From Lysinibacillus sp. FSL K6-0232 (GTDB lineage Bacteria; Bacillota; Bacilli; Bacillales_A; Planococcaceae): DNA of 64,000 bases. Each line of letters opens with the position of its first letter. Within the stretch, counting starts at the first letter, position 1. Below are positions 53,825-62,510 of this stretch, one piece after another. The notes under the pieces are model-generated. The model saw only the letters and a list, made by a program, of their open reading frames with translations, did no database searches and was not told the origin of the DNA. The DNA lies in the NCBI RefSeq assembly GCF_038008325.1, contig NZ_JBBOYW010000001.1, positions 486,001 through 550,000 of the forward strand, in the 5' to 3' direction. The translations under genes and the position numbers were made by a program.

Positions 53825-54655
53825 TTAAATTTCCGTTATGGTTACTTGAGGAGCACCAAAGCGAGATTTTGCGCCGTGCATAACAGGACCAACATAGTCA
53901 TTAAGTGCCCAGCCGTGTGCAATAGCAGCAGAAACAAATTCTTTCGCCTCAACAACAGCCTCCATTACTGAAAGACCATTTGCAAGGTTTGCTGTGACAG
54001 AAGCGGCAAATGTACAACCAGCACCATGATTATACGTAGAAGCAACTTTTTCAGATTCTAATAAATGGAATTTTTCCCCATCAAAGAAGAGGTCTGTTGC
54101 TTTTTCTGTTGCTAATGCTTTTCCACCTTTAATCACAACAGCGTTAGCTCCTAGCTCATGAATTTTACGAGCCGCTGCTTTCATGTCATCAATTGTTTTA
54201 GGCGTACCTGTTCCAGCTAATTGCCCAGCCTCAAAAAGGTTAGGCGTTGTCACAGCTGCTAGTGGTAGAAGGTGCTGTATCATTGCATCTGTATTACCGG
54301 GGTTTAATACTTCATCATCCCCTTTACATACCATCACAGGGTCAATGACTACATTTGTAGTACCTGATTTAGCAATCGCTTCTCCAGCAAGACGAATAAT
54401 CTCCTCTGTTGATAGCATCCCTGTTTTAATGGCATCAACACCTGTTGAAAGTGCTGTATCAATTTGCTTTTGCAAAAGTTCAGTTGGCAATGGTGTGACA
54501 TTGTGTGTCCAGCCATTCGGGTTCATTGTTACGATAACTGTTAATGCCACCATACCATATGTACCATGCTCCTGAAATGTTTTAAGGTCAGCCTGCATCC
54601 CTGCGCCGCCTGATGTATCCGAACCAGCAATTGTTAATGTTTTTTTAAGAGCCAT
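53825..54655 (-). CDS. pdxK: pyridoxine/pyridoxal kinase (ThiD-like PdxK)
   Basis: A ribokinase-fold enzyme of 276 residues. LTIAGSDTSGGAGMQADLKT, VIDPVMVCKGDDEV and TYNHGAGCTFAASVTANLANG carry the substrate loop, ATP/anion hole and the Cys-containing motif of the ThiD/PdxK group. It phosphorylates B6 vitamers; some members also act on hydroxymethylpyrimidine, so ThiD activity is not excluded. AAAGGAGATTTTCAT precedes ATG 54655. It is adjacent to ung, as in the ywd region of B. subtilis. Confidence 0.88.
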   Translation of the reverse strand: MALKKTLTIAGSDTSGGAGMQADLKTFQEHGTYGMVALTVIVTMNPNGWTHNVTPLPTELLQKQIDTALSTGVDAIKTGMLSTEEIIRLAGEAIAKSGTTNVVIDPVMVCKGDDEVLNPGNTDAMIQHLLPLAAVTTPNLFEAGQLAGTGTPKTIDDMKAAARKIHELGANAVVIKGGKALATEKATDLFFDGEKFHLLESEKVASTYNHGAGCTFAASVTANLANGLSVMEAVVEAKEFVSAAIAHGWALNDYVGPVMHGAKSRFGAPQVTITEI

Positions 54656-54820
54656 ATGAAAATCTCCTTTTAGTTGAAAATTACCATCTAGTATAAGCTG
54701 ATTCTGGTTCTATAAAAATAGCCAGAGTATAATATTTTTATAAGGTCAGTTTAAGCTGATGCTTGAATTCATCGTTATTTTTTTGTACCGTTGTAAGAAA
54801 AGAAGGGGGCTAATAAAAAG

Positions 54821-55498
54821 ATGAAGCAAATATTCCCGAATGATTGGCAAACAATACTGGCAGAAGAGCTAGAAAAGCCATATTATCAAAAACTACGTCA
54901 ATTTGTTGCACATGAATATTCAACACAAACTATTTATCCACCAATGAGCGATGTTATGAATGCATTTTATACAACGGCTTATCAGGATGTAAAGGTTGTT
55001 ATTTTAGGACAAGACCCTTACCATGGTCCAAATCAGGCACATGGTCTAAGCTTTTCAGTGAAGCCAGGTATTCCTCATCCACCTAGCCTACGAAATATGC
55101 TACAAGAGCTACGGGACGATTTGGGCTGTCCAGTTCCTCAGGATGGCACATTAACAAAATGGGCAGAACAAGGTGTTATGCTATTAAACACGGTGCTTAC
55201 TGTTCGAGCAGGGCAAGCCCATTCTCATAAAGAGCAGGGCTGGGAGCAATTTACGGATGCCGTAATTGATAAATTAGCAGCGAGAGAGGAGCCTCTGATT
55301 TTTGTTTTATGGGGAAGACCTGCACAACGTAAAAAGCCGTTAATTCGTCAACATCCAACACCGCATGTCATATTAGAAGCGCCACACCCAAGCCCATTAA
55401 GTGCTCATCGTGGATTTTTTGGTAGTAAACCATACTCGAAAATTAATGAGCAATTAGTAGCTTGGGGCAAGCAGCCGATTGATTGGTGTTTAGCTTAG
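54821..55498 (+). CDS. ung: uracil-DNA glycosylase
   Basis: Family 1 enzyme of 225 residues that removes uracil from DNA. The water-activating loop [22 protein letters not shown], the uracil-binding LLNTVLTV with Asn, and the minor-groove loop [21 protein letters not shown] are complete. GAAGGGGGC precedes ATG 54821. The next three small genes are co-directional, and order ung, ywdI, ywdK resembles B. subtilis. Confidence 0.96.
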   Translation: MKQIFPNDWQTILAEELEKPYYQKLRQFVAHEYSTQTIYPPMSDVMNAFYTTAYQDVKVVILGQDPYHGPNQAHGLSFSVKPGIPHPPSLRNMLQELRDDLGCPVPQDGTLTKWAEQGVMLLNTVLTVRAGQAHSHKEQGWEQFTDAVIDKLAAREEPLIFVLWGRPAQRKKPLIRQHPTPHVILEAPHPSPLSAHRGFFGSKPYSKINEQLVAWGKQPIDWCLA

Positions 55499-55573
55499 AT
55501 TGGCACAAATCGTTTACTTTATACATGACGGAAAGCGTGATACAGTTATGATAGAAGAAAGCGAGGGACAACG

Positions 55574-55750
55574 ATGAAGGTAAATTGTTTCAAATGTCAG
55601 TTTTTTAAGGTAACTTGGGACCCTAAAGCGCCACGTGCCTGCACTGCATATGGCTTTAAAACAAAGCAAATACCATCCGTTGTCGTCAAGCAATCCTCAG
55701 GTACGGACTGTTTGAAATTTGTACCAAAAGCAGAAAGTGGGAGAATATAA
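55574..55750 (+). CDS. small cysteine-containing protein next to ung
   Basis: 58 residues: the N-terminus has a CFKC pair, then PRACTAYGFKTKQIPS and a fourth Cys in GTDCLKF, so a small zinc-binding fold is plausible. GCGAGGGACAACG precedes ATG 55574. The stop overlaps the next start (TAATG), a sign of coupling with the YwdI-like gene. Similar proteins are often listed as uracil-DNA glycosylase-associated, but no function is known to me. Confidence 0.72.
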   Translation: MKVNCFKCQFFKVTWDPKAPRACTAYGFKTKQIPSVVVKQSSGTDCLKFVPKAESGRI

Positions 55751-56016
55751 TGATTCCTTATCAAGCCGTGATACAACAACTTGAAAAACAATTATCTGGT
55801 GCAAAAAATGCAGGGAATGATCAGCAAATTCGTGAGGCACTAATAGCGATACGCGCTTTATGTGATGTGGTGTTAGAGTCACCAAATCATACAGCATCCA
55901 TAACACCATCTAAGCCTTTACCACAAATGCTTGTGTCAGAAACAAAGCCTTCAAGTTTGTACACATCAAAAATTGAAGAGGATGACGCGAATGGTGATTC
56001 CATTTTTGATTTTTAA
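55750..56016 (+). CDS. ywdI: YwdI-like protein
   Basis: 88 residues: an N-terminal helical segment (YQAVIQQLEKQLSGAKNAGNDQQIREALIAIRALCDVVL) and a Ser/Pro/Thr-rich acidic tail ending DDANGDSIFDF. Position after ung and before ywdK matches YwdI of B. subtilis, whose function is unknown. The start is fixed by coupling to the preceding gene. Confidence 0.75.
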   Translation: MIPYQAVIQQLEKQLSGAKNAGNDQQIREALIAIRALCDVVLESPNHTASITPSKPLPQMLVSETKPSSLYTSKIEEDDANGDSIFDF

Positions 56017-56045
56017 GTCATTTTAAAGGGTAGGGTAATGAAAAA

Positions 56046-56426
56046 ATGAAAAAGTTTATTGTAACAGGTGCTCTTCATGGCCTCTTAGCAGTAGCATTGG
56101 GCGCATTTGGTGCACATGCATTAAAGGAAATTTTAGATGATTATGGTCAAGGTATTTGGGAAACAGCCGTTCAGTATCAAATGTTTCATGCGACTGGCTT
56201 ATTGGTAATTGGCTTATTAATGAGTACGAAGCTATTAGGAAATATTAAACAATTAAATATAGCTGGTATTTTCTTTAACCTTGGTATTGTTTTCTTTTCA
56301 GGTAGCTTATATGTATTGGCGATTAGTGGCATTAAGGTATTAGGTGCGATAACGCCAATTGGTGGTGTGCTGTTTTTAGCAGGCTGGCTACTAATAATAG
56401 TGGCTGCTTTAAAACATGCTCGGTAA
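56046..56426 (+). CDS. ywdK: YwdK/DUF423 membrane protein
   Basis: 126 residues with four membrane segments. GALHGLLAVALGAFGAHALKEIL at the N-terminus and the GKR-free YQMFHATGLLVIGLL block are typical of DUF423. AAAGGGTAGGG lies before ATG 56046. Function is unknown. Last gene of the ung group. Confidence 0.88.
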   Translation: MKKFIVTGALHGLLAVALGAFGAHALKEILDDYGQGIWETAVQYQMFHATGLLVIGLLMSTKLLGNIKQLNIAGIFFNLGIVFFSGSLYVLAISGIKVLGAITPIGGVLFLAGWLLIIVAALKHAR

Positions 56427-56524
56427 TAGTAGATGATAACTCTCTTACATTGTGATGGAAGAGAGTTTTATTCGTTAGTATTATTTGGAATATTTCGAAA
56501 ATCTAAAAAGTGAGGTTACAAAGC

Positions 56525-57703
56525 GTGGATAAACTCTTTGCATTAATTGATCAAAATTATGATGAGATGGTGAGGGTTCGCCGCCATTTACATGAACATC
56601 CTGAATTATCCTTTGAAGAGGTAGAAACACCTGCTTATATTGCTGCATTTCATAGAGAATTAGGTCATGCTGTGCGTGAGCATGTAGGTGGACGTGGGGT
56701 TGTAGCTGTATTGCATGGTGGGAAACCAGGAAAAACAGTGGCATTACGAGCTGATTTTGATGCATTAGCAATACAGGAAGAAAATGATGTGCCTTATAAG
56801 TCAAAGGTTGCTGGCAAAATGCATGCCTGTGGACATGATGGTCATACAGCAACATTACTAGGGCTAGCCAAGGCATTAAATGCAATGAAGGATGAAATTG
56901 CAGGAAATATAGTGTTTATTCATCAGCATGCGGAAGAGGTAGCACCAGGGGGAGCAAAGCCGATGATAGAGGATGGCTGCTTAGATGGTGTAGATGCTAT
57001 TTTTGGCACACATTTATGGGCTCCTACGCCATTAGGAGAAATTTCCGTAAGGGAAGGAGCTATTATGGCTGCTGCTGATAAAGTGGAAATTACAATTCAT
57101 GGAAAGGGCGGTCATGGTGCAGAGCCACACCATTCCATTGATGCTATTACTCTTGCATCACAATTTGTAGTGAGTGCACAGCAGCTTATTTCTCGACGTA
57201 TTGACCCTTTAAAGTCGGCTGTATTAACAATTGGTCATTTTGAAGCTATTAATCCATTTAATGTGATTGCTGAACGTGTTGTTTTAGCAGGCACAATTCG
57301 CACTTTTGAGGATGAGGTGCGCACACAAATAGAACAGGAACTAGAGGCAGTATTGCATGCAACTTGCCTGGCATTTGGTGCAAGCTATGATTATCGTTAT
57401 ACAAGAGGGTATCCACCTGTTTATAATCATTCAAAGGAAACGGCGTTTGTCACACAGCTAGCATCCACTGTACCAGGCGTAGAGCAAGTGAAAATATGTC
57501 CACCGTTTATGGTAGGTGAAGATTTTGCTTATTATTTAGAAAAAGTGCCAGGCACATTTTTTATAACAGGGGCAAAAAAGCCAGAATGGGAAACGGCATT
57601 TCCTCATCATCATGCACGCTTTGACTTTGATGAACGTGCTATGCTTATAGCTGCTAAAACTTTAGGGAAAGCGACATTAATATACTTAAGTAATCATGAA
57701 TAA
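56525..57703 (+). CDS. M20-family amidohydrolase (N-acyl amino acid hydrolase type)
   Basis: About 392 residues. Metal ligands are in GKMHACGHDGHTATLLGLA, HQHAEEVAPGGAKPMIEDG, GTHLWAPTPLG and MVGEDFAYYLEKVPGTFF; the dimerisation domain lies between. It is in the group that hydrolyses N-acyl or N-benzoyl amino acids; the substrate cannot be told from sequence. GTG 56525 (MDKLF) has GTGAGGT 9 nt upstream, better than GTG 56510, which lies on that site. Confidence 0.9.
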   Translation: MDKLFALIDQNYDEMVRVRRHLHEHPELSFEEVETPAYIAAFHRELGHAVREHVGGRGVVAVLHGGKPGKTVALRADFDALAIQEENDVPYKSKVAGKMHACGHDGHTATLLGLAKALNAMKDEIAGNIVFIHQHAEEVAPGGAKPMIEDGCLDGVDAIFGTHLWAPTPLGEISVREGAIMAAADKVEITIHGKGGHGAEPHHSIDAITLASQFVVSAQQLISRRIDPLKSAVLTIGHFEAINPFNVIAERVVLAGTIRTFEDEVRTQIEQELEAVLHATCLAFGASYDYRYTRGYPPVYNHSKETAFVTQLASTVPGVEQVKICPPFMVGEDFAYYLEKVPGTFFITGAKKPEWETAFPHHHARFDFDERAMLIAAKTLGKATLIYLSNHE

Positions 57704-57706
57704 TTA

Positions 57707-57747
57707 AACCCCCCATACGCTATATGCTAGGCGTATGAGGGGTTTTT
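57707..57747 (+). terminator. terminator of the M20 hydrolase gene
   Basis: AACCCCCCATACGC pairs with GCGTATGAGGGGTT (one mismatch) around a 10-nt loop, ending in TTTTT. Confidence 0.78.
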
Positions 57748-57759
57748 GACTTAATTGGC

Positions 57760-57843
57760 TTCGCAGGTAAAAGATTTGAATTCGCGAGTAAAGGCTCTGA
57801 TTCCGCGGGTATTCACCTCAACATCGCGGGTAAAAGCAAAAGA
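57760..57843. repeat. four degenerate 21-bp tandem units
   Basis: Four consecutive 21-bp units start with TTCGCAGGTAAAAG, TTCGCGAGTAAAG, TCCGCGGGTATTC and ATCGCGGGTAAAAG. The first 12-14 bases are conserved, the rest varies. They lie between a terminator and the gerQ stop. The 48-bp repeats at 61144 carry a near-identical TTCGCAGTAAAAG core just before them. Confidence 0.72.
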
Positions 57844-57863
57844 ATTCTAGATTGTAGGAGCCA

Positions 57864-58202
57864 TTAAGATGGATTTTGATTAAAATAAGCCATTTCCTCA
57901 TCATATTCCGCAAAGTCAAAGTAAATCATAGGGAATAGGAAGCGATGATTTGATTTAAGCTCACGAATAATAACATGATCTCGGCCAGCAGCTTCTACTA
58001 CGCCACGCACCGTTTTTGTACTTTTGCCTTGCTCCACCGCATTTTCAAAGGAAAAATGGAAGGTTGCAGGCTTACCACGATTCAATCGTAAAATATTTTC
58101 TATATAGGACTCCTCACGGCCGGGTGGTCGCCCGCTAGGAATTGTTACCGGAGGAGGAGTCATTTGCTGTTGGGTTGTTGGTGTCCAATAATAAGGCATC
58201 AT
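57864..58202 (-). CDS. gerQ: spore coat protein GerQ
   Basis: 112 residues. The C-terminal domain ESYIENILRLNRGKPATFHFSFEN followed by GVVEAAGRDHVIIRE matches GerQ, which is needed for CwlJ localisation and Ca-DPA-triggered germination. The N-terminus is short and Pro/Gln/Thr-rich; the long Gln-rich stretch and the N-terminal lysines cross-linked by transglutaminase in B. subtilis are not seen. The gene follows cwlJ, as in the conserved cwlJ-gerQ pair. AGTAGGTTGATG precedes ATG 58202. Confidence 0.85.
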   Translation of the reverse strand: MMPYYWTPTTQQQMTPPPVTIPSGRPPGREESYIENILRLNRGKPATFHFSFENAVEQGKSTKTVRGVVEAAGRDHVIIRELKSNHRFLFPMIYFDFAEYDEEMAYFNQNPS

Positions 58203-58224
58203 TAATCATCAACCTACTTTCTTT

Positions 58225-58650
58225 TTAAATTTGAGGACAATCTTGTTCAGTTGGCGAGAAAAAGCAATGAGATTTGAATCTGCCTGTATTCCATTGCCCA
58301 TACCATTGTGCAGGACATTCACCTGCTGGCATAAAGAACCATAAGGAACGAGTGGCAGGATGGAATCGTTCTCCTTGAATCACCCTTTTTGCTAAACGTA
58401 TATCTTGTTCACGCGCTCGTTGATAAAAATAACTTTTTTGTGTCGCTTCAAAGCCTCCTGGACGCTGATAAACCATCTGCTCAATTGTTCGAATATCCCC
58501 GAAGTCTAAACAATCCCCCCGTACACGATTTACACCAACATTCCCGACCATTAACATACCTAGCTCGCCTTCACCTTCTGCTTCAGCTCGCATAAGCCTT
58601 GCTAATAGGGCTGTTTGTGCATCATTCGTCTTAATAACAGCGATTTTCAT
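58225..58650 (-). CDS. cwlJ: spore cortex-lytic enzyme CwlJ
   Basis: 141 residues with the SleB/CwlJ hydrolase domain: LLARLMRAEAEGEGELGMLMVGNVGVNR includes the catalytic Glu, and ARFKSHCFF-like GRFKSHCFFSPTEQDC ends the protein. It degrades the cortex in spore germination and depends on GerQ. Length matches B. subtilis CwlJ. AGGAGG is only 1 nt from ATG 58650, but no better start is available. A sporulation promoter was not identified. Confidence 0.92.
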   Translation of the reverse strand: MKIAVIKTNDAQTALLARLMRAEAEGEGELGMLMVGNVGVNRVRGDCLDFGDIRTIEQMVYQRPGGFEATQKSYFYQRAREQDIRLAKRVIQGERFHPATRSLWFFMPAGECPAQWYGQWNTGRFKSHCFFSPTEQDCPQI

Positions 58651-58872
58651 ACCTCCTCGCAGTCAGTATATGCACGTAGGTATTGAAGACATGTTCGATT
58701 TTATGAAGAAAGCCGTTCACAATTTAAAACTACTACGCATATAGTAATAGTAATGAAAATGTACGGAAAGCTATAATTTTTATTAAAAGCGGGTAAATAA
58801 AAAACAGATATAAATAGGGGAAAATGAGATCAACGAATTGCATGTGTATTCAATACATGTGAGGTGACAGTC

Positions 58873-59043
58873 ATGGAAACTGGGGTTTGGTTCGGTATTT
58901 TATTAAGTGCGGTGTTAGCATTTTTACTTGGTGATTTTTATGGACAGCCGCTTCATTGGTATCTCTTTATTTTAATCATCGTTGTGGGTCTTTTTATTCA
59001 CACGATTATTTTAATTTTAAAAGTAAAGGACGAACGTTCATAG
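58873..59043 (+). CDS. small membrane protein, copy A
   Basis: 56 residues: METGVWFGILLSAVLAFLLG, then DFYGQPLHWYLFILII and VVGLFIHTIILILKVKDERS. Two membrane segments flank a Gln-Pro/Trp-Tyr loop. It resembles the protein at 59149 in layout (YHQPYDWYL and FFIHIIVLIL there), so the two are likely a tandem duplication. GAGGTGACAGTC precedes ATG 58873. Function unknown. Confidence 0.65.
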   Translation: METGVWFGILLSAVLAFLLGDFYGQPLHWYLFILIIVVGLFIHTIILILKVKDERS

Positions 59044-59148
59044 GAGGGTGTCATCATAACAATGGTGGCACTTTCTTTTTATTGCATAAGTATATAAACC
59101 ATTGAACAAGCCATACTAAAATTAAAATATGTATGAAGGAGTATCACA

Positions 59149-59331
59149 ATGCGTTTTTTAAGTATAGTTATAGCCATTACTATTAGTGCGTTTTTAGCAG
59201 TGGGCATAGCCGAATATTATCATCAACCATATGATTGGTATCTAATTTTTTTAATGGTGCTGTTTGGCTTTTTTATTCATATTATTGTTTTAATACTGGA
59301 ATCCGAGAAGAGTGAGGAAAATGAATATTAA
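59149..59331 (+). CDS. small membrane protein, copy B
   Basis: 60 residues with two membrane segments and an acidic tail (ESEKSEENEY). It shares the motif HQPYDWYLIFLMVLFGFFIHIIV with copy A's QPLHWYLFILIIVVGLFIHTII. GAAGGAGTATCACA precedes ATG 59149. A terminator follows shortly. Function unknown. Confidence 0.7.
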   Translation: MRFLSIVIAITISAFLAVGIAEYYHQPYDWYLIFLMVLFGFFIHIIVLILESEKSEENEY

Positions 59332-59370
59332 AAATGCGAGTCCATTGTTGAGGGCTCGCATTTTATTTTT
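59331..59370. terminator. bidirectional terminator between the small membrane gene and hemQ
   Basis: AAAATGCGAGTCC pairs with GGGCTCGCATTTT around ATTGTTGA, with T-rich flanks on both strands. Confidence 0.75.
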
Positions 59371-59374
59371 AGTA

Positions 59375-60124
59375 TTAAACTGTTAGGAATTTAACCAATT
59401 TATCGTTATCAAGTAGGTTACCAACGAAAAATTCACCGAACTCACCATAGCGAGCGGAAACTTCATCAAAGCGCATTTCATATACTAGTTTTTTGAATTG
59501 CAGAACATCATCAGCAAATAATGTTACGCCCCATTCATGATCGTCAAAGCCAACAGAGCCAGTAATAATTTGCTTTACTTTACCAGCATAGCCGCGGCCA
59601 ATCATTCCGTGAGAACGCATTAATGATTTACGCTCGTCCATTGATAGCATATACCAGTTATCATCACCTTGACGACGTTTATCCATTGGGTAGAAGCATA
59701 CATATTTCGCACGTGGAAGCTCAGGATATAGGCGAGCACGTACATGCGGATTTTGGTATGGGTCTTCATTTGATTCGCCAGCTAAATAGTTAGAAAGCTC
59801 CACAACAGATACATATGAATATGTAGGAATTGTAAAATCAGCAATAGCTAATTTGTTAAATTCTGCTTCAAGCTCCTGTAATTCATCCATTGTTTCACGC
59901 AATGTCATAATCATAAAGTCAGCCTTTTGACCAACGATTGCATAAAAGGCGTGAGCACCTGTTTTAGCAATATCAGCTTCGTTCAATTTTTCTAAGTAAG
60001 CAATAAATTCCTCTACTGCTGCTTGACGTTCTTCCGCAGAAACAAGTTTCCATGAAGCCCAGTCAATTGAGCGAAAATCATGTAAAGCGTACCAACCATC
60101 TAATGTAATTGCTGCTTCATTCAT
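59375..60124 (-). CDS. hemQ: coproheme decarboxylase HemQ (ChdC)
   Basis: A chlorite-dismutase-fold enzyme of 249 residues that converts coproheme to haem b in Gram-positives. [16 protein letters not shown] and the segment [17 protein letters not shown], with [33 protein letters not shown] containing the proximal His, are diagnostic. AGGAGTGTTTGAATA precedes ATG 60124. It is next to lipL, as hemQ and lipL are close in B. subtilis (ywf region). Confidence 0.95.
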   Translation of the reverse strand: MNEAAITLDGWYALHDFRSIDWASWKLVSAEERQAAVEEFIAYLEKLNEADIAKTGAHAFYAIVGQKADFMIMTLRETMDELQELEAEFNKLAIADFTIPTYSYVSVVELSNYLAGESNEDPYQNPHVRARLYPELPRAKYVCFYPMDKRRQGDDNWYMLSMDERKSLMRSHGMIGRGYAGKVKQIITGSVGFDDHEWGVTLFADDVLQFKKLVYEMRFDEVSARYGEFGEFFVGNLLDNDKLVKFLTV

Positions 60125-60280
60125 TATTCAAACACTCCTTTTTAAATGCATACCATTCAAATGTTAGTTTATCATAGTTTGGGCAAAATCCCTAAGTTCA
60201 TGACTGTATTTCACGAATTTGACAACAACTATAGATGATGTATGCTAAAGAGAAGAGATATGGTTAGAGGAGTACCTATT

Positions 60281-61114
60281 ATGAAAAGTATTTTACAGCA
60301 GCCGATTTGGCGTTATTACGATCAATCCATTAGTGCAAGGCAACGCTCGCCATTAGAATCCTTTGCAACGGATGATACGCTATGTCAATTAGTCGGGCAA
60401 TTAGCATCACCACCAACTGTTCGTACATGGGTGCATGAGGCATCTGTTGTGCTAGGTATTCAAGATCATCGCTTGCCTTATGTGCAGCAGGGCATGGAGC
60501 TGCTAAAGTCTAGAGGCTATCATCCTATTGTACGTAATTCTGGTGGTTTAGCCGTTGTACTAGATCGAGGGGTGCTTAACATTTCTATTGTGCTATCAGA
60601 GCAAATAGAGGCACTGAGTATTAACGATGGCTATGATGTGATGGTAGAGCTTATTAAGCAACTATTTCCAGAAGTAACTGCTAAAATTGAAGCCTATGAA
60701 ATTGTTGGCTCCTATTGCCCTGGCTCCTATGATTTAAGTATTGCAGGGAAGAAATTTGCAGGGATTTCGCAAAGACGTTTGCGTCAAGGTGTCGCTGTGC
60801 AAGTCTATTTATGTGTTGAAGGAAGCGGATCGCAGCGGGCAGCATTGATTCGTGATTTTTATCAGGAAAGCTTACAAGGAGAACAAACAAAATTTGCCTA
60901 TCCTAAAATTGTGCCAGAAGTGATGGCATCTCTAGCAGAGCTTGTTCATCCTGATTTAACAGTTGAGGCTGTTGTTATTCGTTTGCAGCAGTTGCTTCAT
61001 GATTTAGCTAACGAAGTACGTCCACAATCCTTTTATGATGAAGAACTAACATTGTACGGCTTTTATTTACAGCGTGTTTTTGAACGTAATGCTAAAATGC
61101 TGGAACGTAAATAA
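60281..61114 (+). CDS. lipL: octanoyl-[GcvH]:protein N-octanoyltransferase LipL
   Basis: 277 residues of the lipoate ligase-like fold without an ATP-binding extension. The catalytic Cys is in GSYCPGSYDLSIAGKKFAGISQRR (Cys146), a motif typical of LipL and LipM. LipL moves octanoyl groups from GcvH to E2 subunits, so it is needed for lipoylation of the branched-chain and pyruvate dehydrogenases; the KKFAGISQ segment supports LipL. ATG 60281 has GAGGAG 8 nt upstream; the ORF is open further but lacks a site. Adjacent to hemQ and rsfA, as in the B. subtilis ywf region. Confidence 0.9.
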   Translation: MKSILQQPIWRYYDQSISARQRSPLESFATDDTLCQLVGQLASPPTVRTWVHEASVVLGIQDHRLPYVQQGMELLKSRGYHPIVRNSGGLAVVLDRGVLNISIVLSEQIEALSINDGYDVMVELIKQLFPEVTAKIEAYEIVGSYCPGSYDLSIAGKKFAGISQRRLRQGVAVQVYLCVEGSGSQRAALIRDFYQESLQGEQTKFAYPKIVPEVMASLAELVHPDLTVEAVVIRLQQLLHDLANEVRPQSFYDEELTLYGFYLQRVFERNAKMLERK

Positions 61115-61143
61115 TGGGCGAGTATTCGCTTTCGCAGTAAAAG

Positions 61144-61383
61144 GCGAGTATTGCTGTCGCTACGTTGCACTACGCTTTCGCAATAAAAAGAGCGAGTATT
61201 GCTGTCGCTACGTTGCACTACGCTTTCGCAATAAAAAGAGCGAGTATTGCTGTCGCTACGTTGCACTACGCTTTCGCAATAAAAAGAGCGAGTATTGCTG
61301 TCGCTACGTTGCACTACGCTTTCGCAATAAAAAGAGCGAGTATTGCTGTCGCTACGTTGCACTACGCTTTCGCAATAAAAAGA
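61144..61383. repeat. minisatellite: five 48-bp tandem units
   Basis: Five consecutive copies of a 48-bp unit beginning GCGAGTATTGCTGTCGCTAC and ending TTCGCAATAAAAAGA start at 61144, 61192, 61240, 61288 and 61336. All appear identical. A partial unit (61118-61143, with TTCGCAGTAAAAG) lies before the array. It fills the gap between the lipL and rsfA stop codons. As 48 is a multiple of three, long spurious frames appear on both strands. Confidence 0.92.
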
Positions 61384-61409
61384 GCGATGCTGCTAATTTA
61401 GCGCATCGC
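61376..61409 (-). terminator. terminator of rsfA
   Basis: On the minus strand GCGATGC pairs with GCATCGC around the loop that contains the rsfA stop codon, followed by TCTTTTTATT. The T-run lies inside the last 48-bp repeat unit. Confidence 0.65.
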
Positions 61410-62043
61410 CGTTTTCTTGTTGATAAACTGCATTGCTAGTGACAAGGTTACCGTTTTTCTCCATCTTAAAGACAGGTGCAACTCGTTCTTCCTCTTCATC
61501 TAATGTTACAAGTCGTCTAGCACGGTTCATAATTTGTACAAATTGCTCATAATCTTTGCGGATTGCTCGGTTTTCTTCTTCTAGTTTGGCAATGGTTTTC
61601 TCTAGTTTTTTATTTTTCTCGGACGTTACATGGACAAGCTGTCGCCATTTTGAAGATTCATTGCCTACTTCACCAGAATGCTGTAAACGTAATAAATAAG
61701 CTATTACAATATCAAGTGAAAGCGCAGAAAGAGGAATGGATTTACCCTCTGCAGCACTGCTATTGACTGTAAACATATTTGAAGCGCGACGCCTTGTTGG
61801 TGTGCCCAATACTCGCATTCTCTCTTTTCTTTCTTTTTTAGCCTGTGCTAACTGTTCCTCATATTCTTTACGAACAACGGCATTCCAACGAAAACCACAT
61901 GCTGCAGCGGTACGATTTAATGCATCACCAGCTTCTTCAAAGGCATTTAACTGTGTGCTACCCTCTGTGACATGACGAATTACCGCTTCTGCTAATAATT
62001 CATCGTTTTCTTTTAACCAAGCATCTTGTCTTACTTTACTCAT
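61393..62043 (-). CDS. rsfA: forespore regulator RsfA
   Basis: 216 residues. The N-terminal Myb-like block RQDAWLKENDELLAEAVIRHVTEGSTQLNAFEEAGDALNRTAAACGFRWN is the RsfA/YlbO domain, which binds DNA in the forespore and modifies sigma-F-dependent transcription. A C-terminal coiled coil follows (KLEKTIAKLEEENRAIRKDYEQFVQ). GGGAGGATTTTAAG precedes ATG 62043. It is followed at some distance by ywfO, as in B. subtilis where rsfA (ywfN) and ywfO are adjacent. Confidence 0.92.
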   Translation of the reverse strand: MSKVRQDAWLKENDELLAEAVIRHVTEGSTQLNAFEEAGDALNRTAAACGFRWNAVVRKEYEEQLAQAKKERKERMRVLGTPTRRRASNMFTVNSSAAEGKSIPLSALSLDIVIAYLLRLQHSGEVGNESSKWRQLVHVTSEKNKKLEKTIAKLEEENRAIRKDYEQFVQIMNRARRLVTLDEEEERVAPVFKMEKNGNLVTSNAVYQQENGDALN

Positions 62044-62278
62044 CTTAAAATCCTCCCACCTTTATTTGGTACTTGTTTTGTAAGATTAGCATGACCAATC
62101 TTTTAACCTTTTATTCATCTATGTAGAAGGAATTATGCTTGAATAGGAGGGGAAAAATACGATACAATACCCGATGTAGGTTTGTGCGTATGCTACATAC
62201 TTAAATATGTGAAGGTCATACGTTCAATAGAGCGATTTTTGTTTCACCAAATACTATATAGAAAGGGTTGTTGACAAA

Positions 62279-62503
62279 ATGGCAAACGAATTTAAAGTTT
62301 GCGATGAATGTCAGGCCGTTAACCTCAAAACGTTAATTCCAAAATTAAAGGAAATCGATCCTGATGCAACCATCGAAATTGGCTGTCATTCTTATTGTGG
62401 CCCAGGACGTAAAAAAACATTTACCTTTGTAAATAGCCGACCTGTTGCTGCATTAACAGAAGATGAACTAATGGAAAAGGTTTTAGCAAAATTAAAAAAG
62501 TAA
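62279..62503 (+). CDS. DUF1450 family small protein
   Basis: 74 residues with Cys pairs in [10 protein letters not shown] and ECHSYC-like [18 protein letters not shown], a thioredoxin-fold-like small protein of the DUF1450/YuzB group. The Cys residues could bind a metal or an Fe-S cluster. AAAGGGTTGTTG lies upstream of the ATG. Function is unknown. Confidence 0.78.
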   Translation: MANEFKVCDECQAVNLKTLIPKLKEIDPDATIEIGCHSYCGPGRKKTFTFVNSRPVAALTEDELMEKVLAKLKK

Positions 62504-62510
62504 GGCAAGC

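Noticed and set aside
53825-54655. Thiamin gene thiD as the primary call
   Set aside because: No thiamin genes or TPP riboswitch are nearby; the sequence and ung neighbourhood fit PdxK better, though ThiD activity is not excluded.
61144-61383. Possible CRISPR array
   Set aside because: The units are identical head-to-tail with no unique spacers and no cas genes nearby.
61074-61439. Long repetitive open frames on both strands across the 48-bp array
   Set aside because: They arise because the unit length is a multiple of three; the peptide repeats (SEYCCRYVALRFRNKK and others) have no start site and both strands are equally open.
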